NCBI RefSeq assembly: GCF_009925085.1
Contig: NZ_JAABNR010000008.1
Span: 124,001 to 188,000 of the forward strand
Direction: 5' to 3'
Origin: Stagnihabitans tardus
GTDB taxonomy: Bacteria > Pseudomonadota > Alphaproteobacteria > Rhodobacterales > Rhodobacteraceae
Length of the DNA: 64,000 bases
Below the pieces are notes generated by a model. It was not told the origin of the DNA and did no database searches. It saw only the letters and a program-made list of their open reading frames with translations. The stretch's first letter is position 1. Every line of letters begins with the position of its first letter. Made by a program: the position numbers and the translations under genes. Below, piece by piece: positions 17,890 through 26,098 of the stretch.

Positions 17890-18489
17890 TCACTGGCTGA
17901 GCGAGTCGAGCCCCGCCGTGAAGCCCTTGAGCGAGATGGCGATTTTCACGGTCTCTTTCGGCGCGGCGGCGGGGACGATGGTGATGATCGACTGGTTGCC
18001 GCTTTGCATCGCCTTGATTTCCTCGGCGGTGAAGCCGACCTTGGCGATGCAGCCGTTGATGTTGCAATAGCTGTAAGGGTAAAGCTTGCCCTGGGTCGCA
18101 TCGACGCCCACGCGGATATTGGCGGTCAGAAGCGTCTCCAGCGGCACGACGATGGTCGCCCCCGCCACGGCCTGGCCGCCTTCGGGCAGGGTAAAGAAGC
18201 TGACTTCGGCCACCGGGTTGCCATCGGCGCCCATCAGAAGCTGGTAAAGCTGGCAGGGGTCCTTGCCCTCGGTGGCCTTGATGCAGCGCTTCTCCCAGGC
18301 TTCGGATTTCGAGGCCAGGTAAAGCTGGCCGGGCTGGGCCGTGGCGGCATCGGGCATCTCGGGGATGCCCATCGAGACTTCGGGGGCAGCGGCGGCGGCA
18401 GGGGCCGAATCAGTCGTCGTCTCCTGGCCCAGGGCCGGCAGGGCAGCCAGGGTCAAGGCAAGGGCGGTCAGGGTCAGGCGGGTCATCAT
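17890..18489 (-). CDS. Invasion-associated locus B (IalB) family periplasmic protein
   Basis: 199 residues. A signal peptide (MTRLTLTALALTLAALPALG) is followed by a low-complexity Ala/Pro linker and the IalB domain (YLASKSEAWEKRCI, KDPCQLYQLLMGADGNPVAEV, then YSYCNINGCIAKVGF). Four cysteines probably form two disulfides. The family is widespread in non-pathogenic alphaproteobacteria, and its biochemical role is not known to me. The ATG at 18489 (first of two) is placed 8 nt after AGGA. An in-frame upstream extension is rejected because the signal peptide would be buried. Confidence 0.85.
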   Translation of the reverse strand: MMTRLTLTALALTLAALPALGQETTTDSAPAAAAAPEVSMGIPEMPDAATAQPGQLYLASKSEAWEKRCIKATEGKDPCQLYQLLMGADGNPVAEVSFFTLPEGGQAVAGATIVVPLETLLTANIRVGVDATQGKLYPYSYCNINGCIAKVGFTAEEIKAMQSGNQSIITIVPAAAPKETVKIAISLKGFTAGLDSLSQ

Positions 18490-18656
18490 GGCATCGTCCT
18501 GCGGAAGGTCATTTCGGCCCCTGTTATCACGGCAAGCCCCCGGCGTCAGGCCCATTTTTCCGTGATCGGCGGGCTTCCCTCGGACCGCTTCGCGCCCCGG
18601 GTGAGGAGGAGGGGCGAAGACTTTGACCAAAAAGGAAAAAGCAGGGGTGCAAAAGG

Positions 18657-18686
18657 AAAAAGGCCCGCGGCAGTGCGGGCCTTTTT
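18657..18686. terminator. Rho-independent terminator-like hairpin
   Basis: A 12-bp stem (AAAAAGGCCCGC / GCGGGCCTTTTT) with a GGCAGT loop, T-rich on both strands. It stands alone in the 590-bp spacer between ialB and the HerA-like gene; it would terminate leftward transcripts entering from about 18.7-18.9 kb or a rightward transcript starting upstream of ialB. No gene between 18690 and 18910 is convincing. Confidence 0.75.
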
Positions 18687-18916
18687 CAATGTCTTTTTTG
18701 CTCCCTGTCGGACTGGCCGACTTCATGGATCGGACGTTATGTCGGCTTCTTGGCCTCGTCAACAGGCTTTGTGACAGGATGTGTCAAAATCCTCGCCGCT
18801 TCGTGAAGTTTGCGGGATTGCGTTCCGCGCGCATGGGGTTTGGCGGGAAATCCGCATGGAAATCGGTGCCCTGGCGGCACGAAACGGGGAACGGGCGGAG
18901 GGGGGCGGGGCCCTGG

Positions 18917-19023
18917 AAAGAAAAAAGCCGCACCCGAAGGTGCGGCAGTCTGACAGGGAGGAAGTCATCGGGCGGCAACCAGGGTCGCAGGCCCGATGAC
19001 TTCGTTATGGCGGTTAATGGTTA
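18917..19023 (-). ncRNA. Candidate small regulatory RNA with own terminator
   Basis: On the minus strand a 13-bp perfect hairpin (arms at 18991-19003 and 18961-18973, GAAGTCATCGGGC and complement) is followed by a single-stranded linker containing CCTCCCTG, then a terminator hairpin GCCGCACC-TTCG-GGTGCGGC (18927-18946) and a T-rich tail. The large loop can extend with GCGAC/GTTGC. A weak promoter (TTGTTC, 17 bp, ACAATA) would start transcription near 19023. The CCUCCC linker is an anti-Shine-Dalgarno sequence of the kind used by alphaproteobacterial sRNAs. Nothing translatable is present. Expression is unproven. Confidence 0.5.
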
Positions 19024-19026
19024 AGG
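19013..19026. promoter_or_regulatory. Possible CtrA half-site pair
   Basis: On the minus strand TTAACCATTAACC contains TTAACCAT and a second TTAACC directly after it. TTAACCAT resembles the CtrA half-site class, and a TTAA pair is present, though the spacing is N3, not N7. It overlaps the inferred 5' end of the candidate RNA. Regulation is speculative. Confidence 0.25.
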
Positions 19027-19079
19027 ATGTATTGTCATGCAGCAGGAATTGAGAACAAAACGAGCCGGGGTGCATAAAA

Positions 19080-20651
19080 ATGGACGGGATTTTCGCGGGC
19101 GGCGGGGGTGAGGGTTACGTTCTGCCGCAGAACCTGCTTCTGAAATACGGCAACCGGCATGGGCTGATCGCGGGGGCCACGGGCACGGGCAAGACCGTGA
19201 CGCTGCAGGTCCTGGCCGAGGGCTTTTCGGCCGCGGGGGTTCCGGTCTTCATGGCCGATGTGAAGGGCGACCTTTCGGGCGTGGGCGCCCCTGGAAGCGA
19301 GACCCACAAGCTGCACGAGGCCTTCAAGAAGCGGGCCGAGACGATCAAGTATGACCTGACCTATCGGCAGTTCCCGGTCTGCTTCTGGGACATCTGGGGG
19401 GAGCTTGGCCATCCGATCCGCGCCACGGTGGGGGAGATGGGGCCTTTGCTGCTGGCCCGGATGCTGGATCTGAACGAGGTGCAGGAGGGCGTGTTGAACG
19501 TCGCCTTCCGCCTCGCCGATGAAGAGGGGCTGCCGGTCCTGGACCTGAAAGACCTTCAGGCGCTCTTGGTCTTCGTGGCCGAACATGCCGAGGAGATCTC
19601 GCGGCGGTACGGGCTGGTGGCGGGGACCTCGGTGGGCGCGATCCAGCGGCAGTTGCTGGTCCTGGAGAACCAGGGCGGCTCGGCGATCTTTGGGGAACCG
19701 GCGCTGGAGCTTTCGGACCTGATGCGGGTGGATGCCAATGGGGCGGGGGTGATCAACGTGTTGGCGGCCTCCAAGCTGATGCTGGTGCCGCAGCTTTACG
19801 CGACCTTCCTGCTGTGGCTTCTGTCGGAACTCTTCGAGACCCTGCCCGAGGTGGGCGATCCGGACCGCCCGAAGCTCGTCTTCTTCTTTGACGAGGCGCA
19901 TCTTCTGTTCAACGACGCGCCGAAAGCGCTCATCGCCAAGGTCGAACAGGTGGCGCGGCTGATCCGATCGAAGGGGGTCGGGGTCTATTTCATCAGCCAG
20001 AACCCGGCTGATATCCCGGAGGTGATCCTGGGCCAGCTGGGCAACCGGGTGCAGCACGCGCTGAGGGCCTTCACGCCCAAGGATCAAAAGGACCTGGAGA
20101 AGGCGTCGGAGACCTATCGCCCGAACCCGCGATTCGATACGGCGACCGCGATACGCGACGTGGGGACGGGGGAGGCGGTGACCTCGTTCCTGGAAGACAA
20201 GGGCGTGCCGGGGATCGTGGAGCGCACCCTGATCCGCCCGCCGCAGAGCCAGTTGGGACCGATCGATGCGGGGGTGAGGGCTGCCATGGTGGCTTCCTCG
20301 CCCATGCAGGCGAAATATGCGAAGACCGTGGACCGCGAGAGCGCCTATGAGCGGCTCCAGGCCCGGGCGGCGGGAGAGGCGGCTGAGCCCGCCGCGCCGC
20401 AGCCGGAGGCCCCGTCTGCGCCGGTCTATTCTTCCGCCCGCCGGATCGGCGGCGGCGCCATCGGTGGCGGCAGCTCTTACGGGGGGGGCGGCTCTGTCGG
20501 GGCATCGAGCCCCTCAGAGCCGCGCGGCCGAGCCGCATCGCGCTCGGATTCCCTGGGGGAGGCTTTTGCGAAGAGCTTCGCGCGCCAGATCGGCACGCAG
20601 ACGGGCAAGGCCATGGTGCGCGGGCTTCTGGGCGGGCTCTTCAAGCGCTGA
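19080..20651 (+). CDS. HerA-like/DUF853 P-loop ATPase
   Basis: 523 residues. Walker A GATGTGKT is at residues 32-39, the Walker B strand [12 protein letters not shown] at about 271-282, and sensor-like [11 protein letters not shown] follows. The C-terminal ~100 residues are a Gly/Ser/Ala-rich linker followed by a short conserved helix ([20 protein letters not shown]), typical of the DUF853 (YjgR) family. It is related to HerA/FtsK DNA translocases, but its cellular role is not established. No nuclease (NurA) gene is adjacent. The Shine-Dalgarno is weak (GGGG 8-11 nt upstream). Confidence 0.85.
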   Translation: MDGIFAGGGGEGYVLPQNLLLKYGNRHGLIAGATGTGKTVTLQVLAEGFSAAGVPVFMADVKGDLSGVGAPGSETHKLHEAFKKRAETIKYDLTYRQFPVCFWDIWGELGHPIRATVGEMGPLLLARMLDLNEVQEGVLNVAFRLADEEGLPVLDLKDLQALLVFVAEHAEEISRRYGLVAGTSVGAIQRQLLVLENQGGSAIFGEPALELSDLMRVDANGAGVINVLAASKLMLVPQLYATFLLWLLSELFETLPEVGDPDRPKLVFFFDEAHLLFNDAPKALIAKVEQVARLIRSKGVGVYFISQNPADIPEVILGQLGNRVQHALRAFTPKDQKDLEKASETYRPNPRFDTATAIRDVGTGEAVTSFLEDKGVPGIVERTLIRPPQSQLGPIDAGVRAAMVASSPMQAKYAKTVDRESAYERLQARAAGEAAEPAAPQPEAPSAPVYSSARRIGGGAIGGGSSYGGGGSVGASSPSEPRGRAASRSDSLGEAFAKSFARQIGTQTGKAMVRGLLGGLFKR

Positions 20652-20725
20652 GCCTGCGGTAGCGGGCCCATATCGATCAGCAGTCAATCGGGCGCAGACC
20701 CGTACGAAACGAGAGGCAGACAGGC

Positions 20726-21982
20726 ATGACGCAATCGGCAGTGGAACAATATCTTCTGGAACTGATCAACCGCGCGCGGCTCGACCCTTTGGGCGAAGCG
20801 AAGCGGCAGGGGATCGATCTTAACCAGGGCCTGGCGGCGGGGACGCTGAATGGCACGGCCAAACAGGTCCTGGCGGGGAATGACGCGCTGGATGCGGCGG
20901 CGGCGCTGCATTCGGTCTGGATGCTGCAGACCGACATCTTCTCCCATACCGGGGCGGGGGGCTCTTCGCCGGGGGACCGGATCGCGGACCAGTCCTATGC
21001 CGCCTCGACCTGGGGCGAGAACATCGCCTGGAGCGGGTCCACCGGCACCGTCACGCTGGAAGGCGCCATCGCGGGCCTGCACCGGGGGCTTTTCCTCTCG
21101 GCGGGCCACCGCACCAACCTCTTGAACGGCAGTTTCCGCGAGGTGGGGCTGGGGGCCGAGACGGGGAGCTTCTTCACCCAAGGCCGCGACTGGAATGCCG
21201 CCATGCTGACCGAGGTCTTCGCCAAGGCGGGGGCGGAGGTCTTCGTCACCGGCGTGGCCTATCGCGATGCCAACCGCGACCGGTTCTATTCCCTGGGCGA
21301 GGGCCAGGGCGGTGTCACTTTCCGGTCCGGCGGGGTCGAGGCCGTGACCGAGGCCCCGGGGGGCTATGAGCTGAAGCTTGCGGCCTCGGCCACGACCCTG
21401 GTGACGGGCCAGGCGGGGACGCGGAGCTTTTCGCTGACGCTGGACACGACGGGCGGCAATGTGAAGCTCGACCTGGTCGATGGGGTGCGGCTCGAGACCT
21501 CGGGCAGCATTACCCTGGGGGCGGGGATCAACCGGGCGACGCTTTTGGGCGTGGCGGGGCTTTCGGCCACGGGGAATGCGGCGGCCAATGTCCTCTCGGG
21601 CAATGCCGGGGCCAATGCGCTGAGTGGCGGAGAGGGCAATGACACGCTGACCGGTGGCGCCGGGGCGGACAGCCTCACGGGTGGCGGCGGGGATGATCTG
21701 CTGACCGGGGGCGCGGGCAAGGATGACTACACCGGGGGGGCGGGGGCGGATACCTTCGTCCTGACCTCGGGGGTGGACCGGGTCAGCGACTTTGACCTCG
21801 GTCTCGATCATATCCAGCTGAACGATGCGCTTTGGACCGGGACGCTGACGGCGGCAGAGGTCGTATCGACCTTCGGTCGCATCGGCACGGGCGAGGTCGT
21901 GCTGGACTTCGGCGCCACCGAGATCCACCTGGCGGGGCTGACGAGCCTGGAGGGGCTGGCGGCGACGCTGATCATCGTCTGA
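20726..21982 (+). CDS. CAP (SCP/PR-1)-domain protein with C-terminal RTX repeats
   Basis: 418 residues with no N-terminal signal. Residues ~5-165 form a CAP domain (LLELINRARLDP, ALHSVWMLQTDIFSHTG, WGENIAW, GHRTNLLNGSFREVGLG). A beta-rich middle (~170-290) follows, then RTX nonapeptides (GGEGNDTLTGGAGADSLTGG and further copies, ~305-345), then a secretion tail (DRVSDFDLGLDHIQL to the final IIV). It is predicted to leave the cell by type I secretion. The tail aligns with that of the RTX protein at 5837-7444. CAP proteins have varied extracellular roles; the target is unknown. The ATG at 20726 follows a GAGAGGCAGACAGG leader. Confidence 0.88.
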   Translation: MTQSAVEQYLLELINRARLDPLGEAKRQGIDLNQGLAAGTLNGTAKQVLAGNDALDAAAALHSVWMLQTDIFSHTGAGGSSPGDRIADQSYAASTWGENIAWSGSTGTVTLEGAIAGLHRGLFLSAGHRTNLLNGSFREVGLGAETGSFFTQGRDWNAAMLTEVFAKAGAEVFVTGVAYRDANRDRFYSLGEGQGGVTFRSGGVEAVTEAPGGYELKLAASATTLVTGQAGTRSFSLTLDTTGGNVKLDLVDGVRLETSGSITLGAGINRATLLGVAGLSATGNAAANVLSGNAGANALSGGEGNDTLTGGAGADSLTGGGGDDLLTGGAGKDDYTGGAGADTFVLTSGVDRVSDFDLGLDHIQLNDALWTGTLTAAEVVSTFGRIGTGEVVLDFGATEIHLAGLTSLEGLAATLIIV

Positions 21983-22003
21983 TCCCGGCGACGCGCCGCG
22001 GGC

Positions 22004-22053
22004 CCCGGGACCTCCTTGCTTTCAGGTCGAGGTCCCGGGTCTTCGCCCGGGAC
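22004..22053 (-). repeat. Alternative-pairing hairpin repeat downstream of the CorC-like gene
   Basis: Three copies of a CCCGGGACC-type arm occur: 22004-22014 pairs over 11 bp with 22029-22039, and 22032-22039 pairs with 22046-22053. The middle arm is shared, so the hairpins are mutually exclusive. It lies directly 3' of the minus-strand CorC gene (stop 22064-22066). A close relative occurs at 30054-30083. Confidence 0.65.
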
Positions 22054-22063
22054 GGCGGAGCTC

Positions 22064-23368
22064 TTACAGTTTCCGGATGCGGATCCGGGTCAGGCGGTTC
22101 TCGCGCCGGGCCACGACCTCGAAGCGGAAGCCGTGGAAAGAGAAGGCCTGGCCCTGGATCGGGATCATCTGCGCCTCGTGGATGACGAGGCCCGCGATCG
22201 TATTGGCCTCTTCATCGGGCAGGTTCCAGTCGGTCGCCCGGTTCACGTCGCGGATCGTCATGGCGCCGTCGACCGTCACCGCGCCATCCTCGGCCCGTTT
22301 CAGCATCGAGGCGCTGTCCACCTTGTCGAATTCGTCGGTGATCTCGCCGACGATCTCTTCAAGGATATCCTCCAACGTGATCAGGCCCTGCAGCCCGCCG
22401 TATTCATCGACCACAAGGGCGAAATGGGTGCGCCGTTTCAGGAACTCGCGCATCTGTTCGTCCAGGGTCGTCGTGTCGGGGATGAAATAGGGCTTCATCG
22501 CCACCTTGACCACATCCAGCGCCGCAAGGGCCTCTTCGCGGGTCGGGTGCAGGTGGATCAGCCGGTCCACCTCGCGCAGGAGGTCCTTGGCATGGATCAC
22601 GCCCAGGATGTTCTCGTCGCTGTCACGATAGAGCGGCAGGCGGGTGTGGCTGGAGGCCAGGACGCGGGTCACCAGCTCTTCGGGGGGCAGGTCGGCATCC
22701 ACCATCTCGCAATTGCGGCGGTGGCGCATGATCTCGTCCACGGTGCGGTCGGCGAGGTCGAGGGCGCCGAGAAGCCGGTCGCGGTCTTCCTTCTCCACCG
22801 CGCCCTCGGAATGGCCGAGGGAGATGGCGCCTGCGATCTCGTCGCGCAGCGCCAGGATATGGCTCTCGGGGTCGGGATTCAGGCCGAAGGGCCGCAGGAT
22901 GGCGCGGACCAGGGCGCGCACGGTCGAGACGATCGGCGAGAAGACCACGATCAGCACCCGGATCACCGGGGCCACGCGGACCGAGACGGCGACCGGGTTC
23001 AGGATGGCGACCGTCTTGGGCAGGACCTCGGCAAAGACCAGGACGAGGACCGTGACGATGACCGTGGCGAAGGCCACGCCCTGGGTGCCGAAGATGCCGG
23101 TCAGAAGCGCCGTGGTCAGGGCGGCGTTCAGCGTATTGGCGACGTTGTTGCCCAAAAGCAGCGCGCCGATCATCCGCTCGTTGTCCTCGGACACGCCCAT
23201 GGCGGCGCGGGCCCCGCGTGAGCCCCGGTCGGCCTGGGCCTTGAGCGCCGCGCGCGAGGCGGCGGTCAGGGCGGTTTCCGAGGCCGAGAAGAAGGCCGAG
23301 ATCACCAGGAGAGCCGTGACCGCCAGCGCGGTCAGAACGAGTTCCAGGTTGGCGGCAATCCAGTCCAT
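22064..23368 (-). CDS. CNNM/CorC-like hemolysin-family membrane protein with CBS domains
   Basis: 434 residues. An N-terminal DUF21 membrane domain (ISAFFSASETALTAASRAAL, NNVANTLNAALTTAL, FAEVLPKTVA) is followed by a CBS pair (~210-330, including VDEYGGLQGLITLEDILEEI and VGEITDEFD) and a C-terminal CorC_HlyC domain (IPIQGQAFSFHGFRFEVVARRENRLTRIRI). The family is implicated in Mg2+/Co2+ efflux or transport; it is not a true hemolysin. The ATG at 23368 is used because AAGGA lies 5 nt upstream and it comes just after the xerD stop. Confidence 0.9.
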   Translation of the reverse strand: MDWIAANLELVLTALAVTALLVISAFFSASETALTAASRAALKAQADRGSRGARAAMGVSEDNERMIGALLLGNNVANTLNAALTTALLTGIFGTQGVAFATVIVTVLVLVFAEVLPKTVAILNPVAVSVRVAPVIRVLIVVFSPIVSTVRALVRAILRPFGLNPDPESHILALRDEIAGAISLGHSEGAVEKEDRDRLLGALDLADRTVDEIMRHRRNCEMVDADLPPEELVTRVLASSHTRLPLYRDSDENILGVIHAKDLLREVDRLIHLHPTREEALAALDVVKVAMKPYFIPDTTTLDEQMREFLKRRTHFALVVDEYGGLQGLITLEDILEEIVGEITDEFDKVDSASMLKRAEDGAVTVDGAMTIRDVNRATDWNLPDEEANTIAGLVIHEAQMIPIQGQAFSFHGFRFEVVARRENRLTRIRIRKL

Positions 23369-23369
23369 A

Positions 23370-24293
23370 TCAGTCCTTCTTGGCAAGCGGGTGGTGGTTC
23401 AGGACCAGCTCTTTCAGGTGGTCCTCCAGCACATGGGTGTAAATCTCGGTGGTCGAGAGATCGGCATGGCCCAAAAGTGTCTGGATCACCCGAAGGTCGG
23501 CGCCCCCCGCCAGGAGATGGGTGGCGAAGGCATGGCGGAGGACATGGGGGCTGACGCGGGCAGGGTCGATGCCGGCCTTCAGCGCCATCTCCTTGATCAG
23601 GACGAAGAACTGCTGGCGGGTCAGGTGGCCCTCTTTCCCCGACCCGGGAAAGAGAAACCGGCTGACGGGCTTGCCCTCTTTGCGGGCCAGGTCATCCTCG
23701 GCCTCGCGGTCGCGGAGCCAGAAGGTCAGGGCGATGCGGGCGGGGTCGGAGAGGGGGGCGAGCCGCTCCTTCCCGCCCTTGCCGCGCACCAGGATCATGC
23801 GGGGGTCGCCTTTCACCGCCGCGATGGGCAGGGTGACAAGCTCGGTCACCCGCATGCCGGTGGCGTAGAGAAGCTCCATCAGGGCCAAGTTGCGGCGGCG
23901 GTCGCGGGGGGCGCGGCCCACCTCTCCGGCCACGGTGATCAGCGCGGTGACCTCCTCGGGCGAGAGGGTCTTGGGCAGGTGCTGGCTGGCCCCGGGGCCG
24001 GAAAGCCTTATCGCGGGATTGTCCTTGCGCCAGCCCTCCTCGACGGCAAAGCGGAAGAACTGCTTGATCGACGAGAGCCGCCTTGCGCGGGTCGCCTTGG
24101 ACAGGCCCTGCGCGTCGCAGGCGGTGAGGTAATCCTCGATCTCCTCGCGCGTGGCCTCGACCAGGTCGCTGTCGCAGTGTTCGGCAAAGGCCAGAAGGTC
24201 GCGGCCATAGGCGAGCGCCGTGTTCCGCGCCGCGTTCTTTTCAGCCGATTGCGCCGCAAGGAAGGCCGAGATCGCCTGTTGGTCGCTGGCCAT
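23370..24293 (-). CDS. xerD: Tyrosine recombinase XerD
   Basis: 307 residues. An N-terminal SAM-like core-binding domain (~1-95) and a catalytic domain with ATGMRVTELVTL (first Arg), GKGGKERLAPL (Lys), HVLRHAFATHLL (His-x-x-Arg), LLGHADLSTTEIYTHV (His and nucleophile Tyr). It resolves chromosome dimers at dif with XerC and FtsK. The start ATG at 24293 lies one base after the upstream gene's stop. The gene context (CorC-xerD-unknown-aroK-aroB) is a chromosomal housekeeping one, so this is not a phage integrase. Confidence 0.92.
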   Translation of the reverse strand: MASDQQAISAFLAAQSAEKNAARNTALAYGRDLLAFAEHCDSDLVEATREEIEDYLTACDAQGLSKATRARRLSSIKQFFRFAVEEGWRKDNPAIRLSGPGASQHLPKTLSPEEVTALITVAGEVGRAPRDRRRNLALMELLYATGMRVTELVTLPIAAVKGDPRMILVRGKGGKERLAPLSDPARIALTFWLRDREAEDDLARKEGKPVSRFLFPGSGKEGHLTRQQFFVLIKEMALKAGIDPARVSPHVLRHAFATHLLAGGADLRVIQTLLGHADLSTTEIYTHVLEDHLKELVLNHHPLAKKD

Positions 24294-24294
24294 C

Positions 24295-25812
24295 TCAGCC
24301 CCTGCGGTCAAGGAGCAGCACCTGCAAGCCCGCCCGGCGTGCGGGCTCGACCTGACCCAGGGCCACCAGGACCGAAAGCCCCTCGCTCAGCGCATGATTG
24401 TCGCCCGAGGCGCCAAGCCGGATCAGCGGCAGGGCGGTCAGAAGCGCCTCTCCGACCCGGCCCTGGTCGATCAGCGCCTGGACCTGCGGCGGAATTTCCG
24501 GCGACAGGAAGGCCCGCGACACGGCAGCGGCCGTGTCGTCGGTGGGCGTGACACCCTCCAGCTTGCCTTGCGCCAGGGCCAGGAGAAAAGCGCCCGAAGG
24601 GTCGGCCGAGGTCATGCCCTGGGTCAGCTTGGCGGCCTCGGGCGACAAAAGCAGGATGTCGCGCTGGGCGGAGGCCGCCTCTCCGGTCAGGGCCATTCCG
24701 GCCAGGTCGGGGGCATAGATCGTGGCGAAGGCCACTTCCAGCTCGGCCTGTTGCATCAGCGCCCAGGCGGGCGGCAGGCTGCGCATCACGAGGCGCGGGT
24801 CCTTGGCGGAGAGCGCCGCCTCCAAGGCCTGGACAGCGGCCGCACGGTCCCAGACCCCGCCCGAGGCCGCCGGTTTCTGCTGGGTGTAAAGCCCCAAAAG
24901 CAGGTTCGGCGCCACGACGCCAAGCCTGGAAAGCCGTTCGGCCGCGTCGAGCTGCGCCTTCCAGCCGGCCGTCTCCGACAGGTCGGCATAGGTGAAGGCC
25001 AGGGGCAGGGTCGTATCGGGCAGGGGCTCGCCGATGGCCTGGTAGATGCGGTAGACCAGGGGCGTGACGGGGTTGGGCATCAGGGGCGAGACGCCGCCCT
25101 CGTCGAGGTCGGGGTTCATGAAGCGCGCCAGGAGGGCGGCTTCTTCGGCGGTGACATTGCCAAGCGCCCGGGCGGTGTCCAAGGTCAGCTCGGCGGTGGC
25201 GAAATCCCCCGCGCGGGCGAGGCAAAAGATCCGGGTGGGCAGGGCGGGGGCGAGGCCCGGGGCGCGGGCCAGGGCCTCGCAGGCGCGGTCCTCGTCGCCG
25301 ATGAGCAAAGCCACGTCGAAATAGCGCCGGAAGATCTCGGGCGAACGGTCCGCACCCGCCGTATCCAGAAGCGCCCGCGCCTGGTCCAGCGCGCCCATGG
25401 CCAGAAGCGTGTCGACTCGGGTCAGAAACAGGCTCTCGCCCTTGGGCAGGCCCAGGGGAGGATCGGCCTCGGCCAAGAGGAGGCTGATCAAGAGCCCCTG
25501 CGCCGCGGGCAGGTTCGGCCCACGGTCGGCCAGAAGCCTTTGGATATCCTCCAACCGCGCCCCGCCCCAAAGCGCCTGGGGCAGGCCCGTCACCATGGGG
25601 GCCAAGAGCCCCAGCGCATCGGTCGAGGCGGCGCCCAGGGTCTCGGTCGTAACACCCTCGGTCGCTTGCGGCGTCACCGGGGGCTCTGGGGCCAGGGGCT
25701 GGACGACCGGGGTCACCAGCGATTTCGACAGCCAGTCGATGGCCGACAAGGGCTGCTCTTGGCCCAAGGCAAGCCCTGGCCAGCAGGCCAGCAAGAGGAC
25801 CTTAGTCCGCAT
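24295..25812 (-). CDS. Conserved-looking secreted alpha-solenoid protein of unknown function
   Basis: 505 residues. A signal peptide (MRTKVLLLACWPGLALGQEQ) is followed by a Pro-rich stretch and then an almost wholly helical, Ala/Leu-rich body with TPR/HEAT-like periodicity (for example LDQARALLDTAGADRSPEIF and DRACEALARAPGLAPALPTR). No catalytic motif is visible. The position between xerD and a tiny membrane protein gene, divergent from aroK-aroB, looks like a stable alphaproteobacterial arrangement. It may be a periplasmic scaffold; no function is assigned. Its start lies within the end of the upstream small gene (11-bp overlap). Confidence 0.75.
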   Translation of the reverse strand: MRTKVLLLACWPGLALGQEQPLSAIDWLSKSLVTPVVQPLAPEPPVTPQATEGVTTETLGAASTDALGLLAPMVTGLPQALWGGARLEDIQRLLADRGPNLPAAQGLLISLLLAEADPPLGLPKGESLFLTRVDTLLAMGALDQARALLDTAGADRSPEIFRRYFDVALLIGDEDRACEALARAPGLAPALPTRIFCLARAGDFATAELTLDTARALGNVTAEEAALLARFMNPDLDEGGVSPLMPNPVTPLVYRIYQAIGEPLPDTTLPLAFTYADLSETAGWKAQLDAAERLSRLGVVAPNLLLGLYTQQKPAASGGVWDRAAAVQALEAALSAKDPRLVMRSLPPAWALMQQAELEVAFATIYAPDLAGMALTGEAASAQRDILLLSPEAAKLTQGMTSADPSGAFLLALAQGKLEGVTPTDDTAAAVSRAFLSPEIPPQVQALIDQGRVGEALLTALPLIRLGASGDNHALSEGLSVLVALGQVEPARRAGLQVLLLDRRG

Positions 25813-25936
25813 CGAGCGTCACCGGAACCTTGATCTCACCCGTGGCGGGCGAGAGATCGGCCAGGGTTGCATAGGCCGCCAGCCCCGCAACCCCGATCAG
25901 CGCCAGCACGACCAATGCCATGATCAAACGTCCCAT
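25802..25936 (-). CDS. Small single-pass membrane protein
   Basis: 44 residues: MGRLIMALVVLALIGVAGLA begins one membrane helix, then a short extracytoplasmic tail (TLADLSPATGEIKVPVTLDAD). It overlaps the start of the 505-residue secreted protein, suggesting translational coupling and a joint function. The ATG at 25936 is preceded by a purine-rich GGGGCGCGAAG. The family has no function I recognise. It is divergent from aroK. Confidence 0.7.
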   Translation of the reverse strand: MGRLIMALVVLALIGVAGLAAYATLADLSPATGEIKVPVTLDAD

Positions 25937-26098
25937 CTTCGCGCCCCTTTGACTGCCTCTGGCGGGGGCCGCTTCCGGGCCCCTTCGCTGTCGAATATAT
26001 ATGGCTTTTGTCGTAACTTCACGCCATTCAGGACACAAAGTTATGCGTCAGGGCGGCATTATCTTGCCTTGAGGCTGGGGGAAAGGGGGAACGGCGCC

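Noticed and set aside
18623-19024. Possible 133-residue protein across the two hairpins
   Set aside because: It would translate through two terminator-like stems; composition is random and no ribosome site is convincing.
23370-24293. Tyrosine recombinase as sign of a mobile element
   Set aside because: Sequence and neighbourhood fit housekeeping XerD; no att repeats or cargo genes are seen.
22644-24551. 635-codon open frame antisense to the CorC-like gene and xerD
   Set aside because: No motif, biased composition, opposite to two clear genes.
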